5,013 bases of DNA from Sulfuricella sp. (GTDB taxonomy: Bacteria > Pseudomonadota > Gammaproteobacteria > Burkholderiales > Sulfuricellaceae). Below are positions 1 through 4,614 of this stretch, in pieces. Positions within the stretch are counted from its first letter, which is position 1. Each line of letters starts with the position of its first letter. The notes under the pieces are model-generated. The model did no database searches. It was given only the letters and a program-made list of their open reading frames with translations, and had not been told where the DNA came from. The DNA lies in contig JAIOJM010000200.1 in NCBI GenBank assembly GCA_019911785.1, positions 1 through 5,013 on the forward strand, in the 5' to 3' direction. Position numbers and translations under genes: made by a program.

Positions 1-488
1 ACCAGGTCGCCGCGCAACGAGGGGATGATGCAGAAAGTGCAGCGGTGGTTGCAGCCCTCGGAAATCTTCAGGTAGGCGTAATGTTTCGGCGTCAGCTTCA
101 CGCCTTGGGGCGGGACCAGGCTCTCGAACGGATCATGCGGCTGCGGCAGGTGCTGATGCACCGCCGCCATCACCTCGGCCGCCGCGTGCGGCCCGGTCAC
201 CGCCAGTACCTGGGGATGCGCTTCCAGCACCACATCGGACTTGGCGCCCAGACAGCCGGTGACGATCACCTTGCCGTTCTCTTTGAGCGCCTCGCCGATG
301 GCATCGAGCGACTCGGCCACAGCAGCATCGATGAAACCGCAGGTGTTGACCACCACCAGGCCGGCCGCTTCATAACTGGGCGAAATAACGTAGCCCTCGG
401 CCCGCAACCGGGTGAGGATCTGCTCGGAGTCCACCAGCGCCTTGGGGCAGCCCAAGGAAACCATACCTATAGTTTTTGGTTTTGACAT
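1..488 (-). CDS. rimO: Ribosomal protein S12 methylthiotransferase RimO, N-terminal part (gene runs off the window)
   Basis: RimO is a radical-SAM enzyme that adds a methylthio group to the conserved aspartate of ribosomal protein S12, using two 4Fe-4S clusters in the cytoplasm. The 162 residues visible start [20 protein letters not shown]. They contain the three cysteines of the N-terminal UPF0004/MTTase domain: C14 in SLGCPK, C50 in NTCGF and C79 in TGCLG. The radical-SAM motif CxxxCxxC follows as C146, C150 and C153 ([11 protein letters not shown]). All six are shifted by three or four residues from my memory of E. coli RimO. The [12 protein letters not shown] signature separates RimO from the tRNA enzyme MiaB. 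The rest of the SAM barrel and the TRAM domain lie beyond base 1. The ATG at 488 is only 3 bases after the yhaV stop and has no good Shine-Dalgarno sequence (only GGTAAG nearby). Translation may therefore depend on reinitiation after yhaV. No strong separate promoter is visible in front of it. Confidence 0.96.
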   Translation of the reverse strand, partial: MSKPKTIGMVSLGCPKALVDSEQILTRLRAEGYVISPSYEAAGLVVVNTCGFIDAAVAESLDAIGEALKENGKVIVTGCLGAKSDVVLEAHPQVLAVTGPHAAAEVMAAVHQHLPQPHDPFESLVPPQGVKLTPKHYAYLKISEGCNHRCTFCIIPSLRGDL

Positions 489-491
489 AAC

Positions 492-962
492 TTACCGTGA
501 TAATTGAGAATCTTGATTCAAATCCGCTCGACTCGCCGCAAGTAGCGCCGCCCAGTCATCAGGCGGATTGCCTCGGTCCAGCATTTTCCGGAATACCGCG
601 TAGGGATCGGATTGACTCCCTGCCGACCGCAACGTGTGCTCGTCATTGACCCAGGCAAAAACGATGACTTTCGCCTTCGAATCATAACGAAAAAACAGCC
701 TGAAGCGGCGCCCGATCTTGGCCCGGCGCCAGTGACGATAATTCGTTCCCATGGTATTGCCCTGCCGATATTCCTCTCGGGCGGGATCGCTGGGCACCGT
801 CTCAAAAATCAACTGGCTCAGAGCGCGGAACAGCTTGACGTTGGCGTTGGCCTCGAAACCGGACGGATCAGCCGTTTCAGCCCGATCAGAGGCATCCTTC
901 AGTTTCTGTAGTTGCTCAACCAAACAATCGTGAAAAAGCAGCGACCAACCGTGGCGCTGCAT
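492..962 (-). CDS. yhaV: YhaV-family type II toxin (ribosome-associated mRNA interferase)
   Basis: The 156-residue product matches the YhaV toxin family (E. coli YhaV is about 154 residues). YhaV is a RelE-superfamily endoribonuclease that cleaves mRNA in a translation-dependent way and is neutralised by PrlF. Recognisable blocks are GW at 5-6, the core strand FRLFFRYDSK at 87-96, VFAWVNDEHTLR at 101-112 and the C-terminal signature YAVFRKMLDRGNPPDDW at 121-137. Basic and aromatic residues typical of the RNA-cleaving face (R79, R80, K82, R86, R88, R92) are present, so nothing suggests inactivation. The last dozen residues (after about 144) are hydrophilic and read into an AT-richer stretch just before rimO, so the tail may be junction-derived. 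Its ATG shares one base with the antitoxin stop (TAATG), a classic sign of translational coupling. A GGTGAAG about 10 bases upstream, inside the antitoxin gene, could serve as the ribosome binding site. Confidence 0.93.
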   Translation of the reverse strand: MQRHGWSLLFHDCLVEQLQKLKDASDRAETADPSGFEANANVKLFRALSQLIFETVPSDPAREEYRQGNTMGTNYRHWRRAKIGRRFRLFFRYDSKAKVIVFAWVNDEHTLRSAGSQSDPYAVFRKMLDRGNPPDDWAALLAASRADLNQDSQLSR

Positions 963-1282
963 TACAGGGCAACTTCACCAATGATCTCTTCATCGAGCGT
1001 AGCGGCATGATGAAGATTAGCCAGCATGGCCTGCGCCAGATCGTCCGGCAACAAGGTGAGATGCTTACCTGACTTGATGTCGCTCTCCAGCAGTGACAGA
1101 AAAGCGCCAATGGCGGGGTCTTCGTGTTCTTCATTATCGGCCCGGGTCACAACCACTTCGGAGCCGCGAAGATCAAAGGCCACCTTGCCGCCGACATCAA
1201 TACCCAGAGCTTGACGGATAGGCTTGGGCAAGGTGATCTGACCTTTTGAGGTAACGGTCGCTATTTCGTGAATGTGGAGCAT
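962..1282 (-). CDS. prlF: PrlF-family antitoxin (SpoVT/AbrB-type DNA-binding protein)
   Basis: This 106-residue protein (E. coli PrlF is about 111) would bind and silence the YhaV toxin and repress its own operon. Residues about 7-48 form a SpoVT/AbrB swapped-hairpin DNA-binding domain with the typical TVTSKGQITLPKPIRQALGI (9-28) followed by GGKVAFDLRGSEVVVTRA. The C-terminal half has the PrlF hallmark DPAIGAFLSLLESDI and an acidic end, DEEIIGEVAL, expected to contact the toxin. The ATG at 1282 is supported by a good ribosome binding site, GAAGGA at 1291-1296, 8 bases upstream. It is the first gene of the prlF-yhaV module: its stop overlaps the yhaV start. A sigma70-type promoter with an embedded inverted repeat lies just upstream, which fits autoregulation by the antitoxin alone or with the toxin. 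Family assignment is firm; the regulatory role is inferred from E. coli PrlF. Confidence 0.92.
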   Translation of the reverse strand: MLHIHEIATVTSKGQITLPKPIRQALGIDVGGKVAFDLRGSEVVVTRADNEEHEDPAIGAFLSLLESDIKSGKHLTLLPDDLAQAMLANLHHAATLDEEIIGEVAL

Positions 1283-1290
1283 GGATATGT

Positions 1291-1296
1291 TCCTTC
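1291..1296 (-). promoter_or_regulatory. Ribosome binding site of the antitoxin gene
   Basis: GAAGGA on the minus strand, 8 bases before the ATG at 1282. It is the strongest Shine-Dalgarno match in the TA-rimO run. Neither toxin nor rimO has one as good, which fits translational coupling and an excess of antitoxin. Confidence 0.8.
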
Positions 1297-1312
1297 ATTG
1301 AGGCATGACCAA

Positions 1313-1341
1313 ATGGTAAGGATATTTCCTTACTCTGTCAA
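1313..1341 (-). promoter_or_regulatory. Sigma70-type promoter of the prlF-yhaV(-rimO) operon
   Basis: On the minus strand a perfect -35 hexamer TTGACA (1336-1341) is followed by a 17-base spacer and a -10 hexamer TACCAT (1313-1318, four of six consensus bases). Transcription would begin near 1306, giving a leader of roughly 25 bases that contains the GAAGGA ribosome binding site. A 7-bp inverted repeat fills most of the spacer and touches the -10, so a bound repressor would block RNA polymerase. Upstream of the -35 lies a repeated A5 tract (1350-1368) that could act as an UP-like element. Confidence 0.78.
1316..1333. promoter_or_regulatory. Inverted repeat, candidate operator for PrlF/YhaV autoregulation
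   Basis: Perfect arms GTAAGGA (1316-1322) and TCCTTAC (1327-1333) are separated by TATT. The repeat lies between the -35 and -10 hexamers of the antitoxin promoter and overlaps the -10. Position and symmetry suit a dimeric AbrB-type repressor. That PrlF binds here is inferred from location, not from a known consensus. Confidence 0.65.
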
Positions 1342-1344
1342 GAG

Positions 1345-1371
1345 GTGGATTTTTGAGTGTGGATTTTTGAG
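1345..1371. repeat. 13-bp direct repeat upstream of the TA promoter
   Basis: GTGGATTTTTGAG occurs twice, at 1345-1357 and 1359-1371, separated by one base. Read on the minus strand, the A5 tracts lie just upstream of the -35 hexamer of the TA promoter. It could be an UP element, a second protein-binding site or a scar of duplication. The second copy also reads GAGGGG on the plus strand just before the broken reading frame at 1386. No function is proven. Confidence 0.7.
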
Positions 1372-1385
1372 GGGATACGAATTCC

Positions 1386-1607
1386 GTGATTGACACGTGC
1401 CAAGAGCACGCTATTCTCGATATCTACCGTAACAAGGTTGATGGCTCGACTTCAACGGCTGCTTATGTAAAGACATGAACTTCCATAGCCGATCTAGCGG
1501 CCGCACAGAAGCAGCTAGCGGACGAAGGGATAGAGTTTGAGCTGCTTACGCCAGACGCGTACAAACCAGAAGACGATCCATACCTTAATTTTGATGATGT
1601 AGAATGA
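1386..1607 (+). pseudogene. Broken small reading frame of unknown function (one in-frame TGA)
   Basis: One reading frame stays open from 1371 to a TGA at 1605-1607 except for a single TGA at 1476-1478. A GTG at 1386 with GAGGGG about 11 bases upstream would give 73 codons, the stop falling at codon 31. The first part reads VIDTCQEHAILDIYRNKVDG and ends STSTAAYVKT. The second part begins TSIADLAAAQKQLADEGIEF and ends in an acidic tail, PEDDPYLNFDDVE. Both halves read like ordinary protein and the second has no start codon of its own, so a TGG-to-TGA nonsense change in a small gene is the simplest explanation. I do not recognise the family. It could be the remains of a small antitoxin or accessory protein next to apeA. 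It might also be chance open frame, so confidence is low. Confidence 0.35.
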
Positions 1608-1760
1608 GGCGGCGCCATCATCTGATCATTCTCCGGCAGGCCGTTTACGTCGAATGCTGAGCGGCCGAAACCCTACTTGCCAATGGCAGTTCCGACCAGG
1701 CACCATACCCACCGGGCGACTGACTACCCAGCCGCCCTCAGACGAGGCACCAACTGGAGC
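1608..1760. other. Gap before the apeA-like gene, no clear promoter
   Basis: This stretch is open in the apeA frame from the TTG at 1677, but the encoded 28 residues (rich in H, R, T and P) do not resemble the start of the family, so I treat it as non-coding. At the boundary, two overlapping 7-bp inverted repeats (1593-1599 with 1616-1622, and 1601-1607 with 1626-1632) could form alternative hairpins around the end of the broken frame. They are not followed by a T tract, so a terminator is not supported. No convincing -35/-10 pair for apeA was found; TAGAAT at 1600-1605 is a possible -10 with a weak -35. Confidence 0.4.
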
Positions 1761-3257
1761 ATGGGCAAACAACGAAGCAACAAGAAGCAACCTAACCGAT
1801 TTCTGGGCACCTACAACCTGCCTGGCGGTCAGTCCGTGGTTGGAGAATTGCGGCTCAAAGGGGCTAGTACTTTGTTGAAACTGCATTCGAATGAGCATTT
1901 GGCGCATGTTGAGCAGGCCTCTTGTGTCGAGGGGATCGCGTACACTGGTGAGTGCCTCACCCTCGTCGATTGCCGCAGTCCTGGCACGGGGCAAACTAGC
2001 TTCAAGGGTGCGCCCACTCGGTACCACGCGGACGTCTTTCCGCACTACGTTGCCATTGGCCGTTGTCATCTAAAACCAGACGAGCCTCACATCAGCGCAA
2101 TTCACTTTACGACCAACGACTTGACCACACTTTTCTACGACTTCGACGCGTTCAGCAGTGTAATCGACGCAAAGCCAATTATTGACGTGGTACTCCAAGA
2201 GCGCAGCCAAATGCGGCCAGTCGAGGCAGGTGAATGGCCTCAAGTCATGTACTTCACCGGAAAGGACTGCATTGCCGAGGTGTCCACGGCGATCGGCAAG
2301 ATTTCGGTGCATCACCGGCCTAGCTACAGCATGGGTGGCCCGAAAGGCATCTTCATAAAGAACCGTATCGTCGTGTCGATCCAACCTGACCAAGCGGTGA
2401 CTTTCGATGATGCGGTAAACCGCATGTATGACATGGTTTGTTTCCTGTCGATGGCAGCGGGGCGCTCTCAAGGTATTGACGGTATCCACGTTACCACGAC
2501 TGAGGTGGTCGATGGCATCCCGCACTCGCTAAGCATTCACCCTAGCTATCGTTGGAAAGCTAGCGACAAGAGCGAACAGCATAAGCCCCACCCCGGGGAT
2601 GTCCCGCTGGACCCGATTTATCATCGCGCAGAGTTCGACGCGGTGCTGTTCGACTGGATCAGCCGACAAGGCGGCTGGCGAGCCGCACGGTCAAGGTACT
2701 TGGGATGCATGCGCAAGGCCAACAAGTACGATCCTGGGCGACTCGTCGCAGCGGCCAATATGTTCGACATCCTACCGGCAGGCGCAGTGCCATTGGCCGC
2801 CGAACTCCCCGAAGACTTGGCTGTTACGAGAGATACGTGCGTAACGATGCTTCGGAAGCATCCGTCCGGAATCAACCGCAATAGCGCACTCTCTGCGCTC
2901 GGCAGACTTGGTCAGCCATCGCTCCCCAAGAAGGTCGCCCATCGCGTATCAATTATTGAATCAAAGTTGGAGGGCAGGTTTCTAGACCTACAGTTCGTGG
3001 CCAGTATGGCTGTCAAGTGCCGCAATTATTTCGTTCATGGCAATTCAGGCGACATTGAGTACTCCACGGTGGACTCCTTTATGCCGTTTCTCACCGACGC
3101 GCTTGAGTTCATCTTCGCTGCGTCCGACTTTATCGACGCTGGTTGGAATGCGCAGCGGTGGAATACCGACGCACACGGCTGGGGACACAGCTTTGCTCGA
3201 TTTCGCAGCGAATACGATATGGCGCTCGCCGAGCTTCGACGTGCAGCCGATGCCTAA
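1761..3257 (+). CDS. apeA: ApeA-like HEPN-domain anti-phage protein
   Basis: The 498-residue product has the layout of ApeA, a single-gene defence protein thought to act as an infection-triggered HEPN ribonuclease. The N-terminal half (about 13-290) is a beta-rich domain opening with GTYNLPGG at 16-23, then VVGELRLKG and EGIAYTGECLTLVDC, the style of the ApeA N-terminal domain. From about 290 a helical C-terminal domain begins with EFDAVLFDWI and contains CRNYFVHGN. R421 and H426 make the RxxxxH motif of HEPN RNases, intact here. No membrane segment or signal peptide is visible. I chose the ATG at 1761 because the family-like sequence starts a few residues later. The longer TTG (1677) or ATG (1683) starts add 28 or 26 unlike residues. 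The 1761 start is weak, with GGAG only one base before the ATG. The gene stands alone, facing away from the TA operon, with no partner or integrase seen. Family assignment is from sequence style and motif, not a search. Confidence 0.8.
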   Translation: MGKQRSNKKQPNRFLGTYNLPGGQSVVGELRLKGASTLLKLHSNEHLAHVEQASCVEGIAYTGECLTLVDCRSPGTGQTSFKGAPTRYHADVFPHYVAIGRCHLKPDEPHISAIHFTTNDLTTLFYDFDAFSSVIDAKPIIDVVLQERSQMRPVEAGEWPQVMYFTGKDCIAEVSTAIGKISVHHRPSYSMGGPKGIFIKNRIVVSIQPDQAVTFDDAVNRMYDMVCFLSMAAGRSQGIDGIHVTTTEVVDGIPHSLSIHPSYRWKASDKSEQHKPHPGDVPLDPIYHRAEFDAVLFDWISRQGGWRAARSRYLGCMRKANKYDPGRLVAAANMFDILPAGAVPLAAELPEDLAVTRDTCVTMLRKHPSGINRNSALSALGRLGQPSLPKKVAHRVSIIESKLEGRFLDLQFVASMAVKCRNYFVHGNSGDIEYSTVDSFMPFLTDALEFIFAASDFIDAGWNAQRWNTDAHGWGHSFARFRSEYDMALAELRRAADA

Positions 3258-3551
3258 AAAGGTGGCGCGGGGGCAAGAGCCTCTGACGGCTGATGACGAA
3301 TTGAACTCACAATATCGGCGACAATTGGAACTGGCTGTCCGGTGGCCGAGTGGGCATCGTATGCTCCTGCCGAAAGCGGTCGGTCACCCTGATCCGTCAC
3401 ATGGGTAATCACGTCCGCTAAGGCCGACTTTGAGATGGTCGCGGCTCTCAACGCGAACTTCCACTACTCATGGCACTACTAAGACCCGTCACCCACCTGT
3501 TCACAGAACCGGCTTTGAAATGGACGCTATTATTTGAATGCGTTAACTGAA
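3258..3551. other. Gene-free stretch after apeA
   Basis: No recognisable gene, tRNA or transposase fragment is visible on either strand here. Open frames that cross it lack start sites and family-like content. It has mixed composition and no flanking direct repeat that would mark an insertion. It may be decayed mobile or accessory DNA at the right edge of the apeA segment. No T-tracted hairpin terminator directly after apeA was found. Confidence 0.5.
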
Positions 3552-3609
3552 GAGGACTCAGAGGGAACCAAACCAAGGCAAATTTTTATTGCCTTTCCTC
3601 TGCGTCCTC
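3552..3609. repeat. Nested imperfect inverted repeat (large hairpin)
   Basis: Outer arms GAGGACTCAGAGG (3552-3564) and CCTCTGCGTCCTC (3597-3609) pair at 12 of 13 positions. Inside them a perfect 7-bp stem, AAGGCAA (3575-3581) with TTGCCTT (3589-3595), closes an ATTTTTA loop. An unpaired run of ten bases (3565-3574) sits on the left side only. The inner stem is followed by just three T's, so it is at best a weak terminator for apeA. The whole unit looks more like a dispersed genomic repeat, which I recall seeing in similar forms in other bacteria. Confidence 0.7.
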
Positions 3610-3623
3610 CGCGTCCTCTGCGG
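3597..3623. repeat. Three tandem 9-bp units
   Basis: CCTCTGCGT, CCTCCGCGT and CCTCTGCGG follow each other without a gap. The first unit and part of the second form the right arm of the hairpin described for 3552-3609. The block is followed directly by TAAAAT (3624-3629), a possible -10 element 24 bases before the small membrane protein gene. Confidence 0.75.
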
Positions 3624-3653
3624 TAAAATCAAATTTTGCTTACACTATCGCCC

Positions 3654-3887
3654 ATGTACCTTTACATCATCGCAATCGGCTGGGCCTACGTCGTTCTTAT
3701 GATGGCCGTAACGGCAAAAAGTTTTGTTGCGGGTGTGCTGACTTTCGTTTTTTACGGCCTGCTGCCTCTGTCCATCGTGTTCTATATCACTTTGAAACAG
3801 CTCAGGCGCTCACGCATGACCGCCCAGGAGCGCCTTGGTCAGCCAGATCGAGCCGATACCCAGCCCGATCAGGATCGCCTGCTGTAG
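3654..3887 (+). CDS. Small two-helix membrane protein of unknown function
   Basis: From the ATG at 3654 the frame encodes 77 residues starting MYLYIIAIGWAYVVLMMAVT. Two hydrophobic segments, about 3-21 and 24-47, are joined by a very short AKS turn. A basic stretch, LKQLRRSR (47-54), then a polar tail follow, so both ends probably face the cytoplasm. I recall similar short proteins as conserved hypotheticals in betaproteobacteria; no function is known to me. The upstream TTG at 3636 would add six non-conserved-looking residues. There is no strong ribosome binding site. The last 26 codons overlap, in convergent orientation, the 3' end of the ZIP gene. The tail after residue 54 is therefore the complement of ZIP coding sequence and may be an extension gained when an earlier stop was lost. 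Confidence 0.68.
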   Translation: MYLYIIAIGWAYVVLMMAVTAKSFVAGVLTFVFYGLLPLSIVFYITLKQLRRSRMTAQERLGQPDRADTQPDQDRLL

Positions 3888-4589
3888 CGTGACAAGCAAC
3901 TCCGGACGCTTGTGCAGGCCCGGAATCAGGTCCGCCACCGCCACGTAAATCATGCTCGCTGCGGCAATGCCAAGGAAGAACGGAATCCACTCGTGCATCG
4001 ATTGCAGCATGAAGTAAGCGAGCACGCCGCCCACCACCGTCGCCAGGCTGGACAGCAGATTGAGAAGGAATGCCTGCTTCTTGCTGTAGCCGGAATGAAG
4101 GAGGATCAGAAAATCGCCTACCTCCTGTGGAATTTCGTGAGCGATGATGGCCAGCGAGGTCACCACGCCGATCTGGAAATCGGCCAGGAACGCGGCAGCA
4201 ATGATGATGCCGTCGACAAAATTGTGGAAGGTGTCGCCCACCATGATCATCAGACCGCTTCGACCATGATCGTGGCCGTGATCCTGAGACGGGACGTGAG
4301 CTTCGCAATGGTCGATATGGCAATGCCGCCACAGAACCAGCTTCTCCAGCACAAAGAACATCAGGATGCCGAACAGGATGGTGGCCGCGGTATTTTCTAT
4401 GCTTTTGGTCAACTCGAAAGCGTGCGGCAGTATTTCCAGGAATGCCGCCCCGAGCAAGGCGCCGATGGCATAACTGACCAGCATCGGCACCCACTCGGCG
4501 CGCGCCGACATGGCGAACAGCGCCGCCACGGCAATGCTGAGAGTACCGCCGAACAGGCTGGCAAGAATGATTCCGGTCAGAGTAGACAT
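3810..4589 (-). CDS. ZIP-family divalent metal (zinc/iron) transporter
   Basis: The 259-residue product is a ZIP permease, which brings Zn2+ or related divalent metals into the cytoplasm across the inner membrane. About eight hydrophobic helices can be read. Metal-site motifs are HNFVDG at 122-127 (H122, N123, D126) in helix 4 and HEIPQEVGD at 151-159 (H151, E152, E156) in helix 5. Between helices 3 and 4 lies a histidine-rich cytoplasmic loop (HCHIDHCEAH at 89-98 and DHGHDHG at 103-109) of the metal-sensing or metal-binding type. I chose the ATG at 4589 (MSTLTGIILASLFGG), which starts close to helix 1. A TTG at 4622 would add 11 residues and overlap pgeF. The gene follows pgeF on the same strand after 25 bases, so it may be co-transcribed with it. 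A consensus -10 lies in that gap. No Zur or Fur box was recognised. Exact metal and subfamily are not resolved. Confidence 0.94.
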   Translation of the reverse strand: MSTLTGIILASLFGGTLSIAVAALFAMSARAEWVPMLVSYAIGALLGAAFLEILPHAFELTKSIENTAATILFGILMFFVLEKLVLWRHCHIDHCEAHVPSQDHGHDHGRSGLMIMVGDTFHNFVDGIIIAAAFLADFQIGVVTSLAIIAHEIPQEVGDFLILLHSGYSKKQAFLLNLLSSLATVVGGVLAYFMLQSMHEWIPFFLGIAAASMIYVAVADLIPGLHKRPELLVTLQQAILIGLGIGSIWLTKALLGGHA

Positions 4590-4598
4590 AAGCCCGCC

Positions 4599-4604
4599 AT
4601 TATA
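4599..4604 (-). promoter_or_regulatory. Consensus -10 hexamer just before the ZIP gene
   Basis: A perfect TATAAT lies on the minus strand 9 bases before the ATG at 4589. No good -35 is seen at 16-18 bases. If used, transcription would start at about 4592 and give a leaderless or nearly leaderless mRNA. A chance match in the AT-rich gap is also possible. Confidence 0.4.
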
Positions 4605-4614
4605 CGGAATATCA

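Noticed and set aside
45..485. Plus-strand open frame opposite rimO
   Set aside because: Antisense shadow of rimO, which has all six expected cysteines on the other strand.
1476..1478. TGA in the small frame as a selenocysteine codon
   Set aside because: No bacterial SECIS-type hairpin with the expected loop was found just downstream, and the residue context does not resemble a known selenoprotein. A nonsense change is simpler.
1379..1555. Scattered 6- and 8-bp restriction-site-like words (GAATTC, GCGGCCGC) suggesting vector sequence
   Set aside because: They are isolated, not arranged as a polylinker, and the surrounding sequence reads as ordinary genomic DNA.
1626..2525. Minus-strand open frames opposite the 5' half of apeA
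   Set aside because: They run antisense to a well-supported gene, lack start signals and show no domain-like sequence.
3037..3408. Plus-strand frame overlapping the end of apeA and running beyond it
   Set aside because: Out of frame with apeA through its HEPN motif and without protein-like character after 3258; not supported as a second gene.
1640..3420. Similar-looking words on both sides of apeA (GAGCGGCCGAAA near 1660, CGAAAGCGGTCGG near 3373) as flanking repeats
   Set aside because: Similarity is short and imperfect and does not extend; not enough for an attachment site or target duplication.
3575..3596. Intrinsic terminator for apeA at the inner hairpin
   Set aside because: The stem is AT-rich at its top and followed by only three T's before a C-rich run, and it lies over 300 bases after the stop codon; kept only as part of a repeat.
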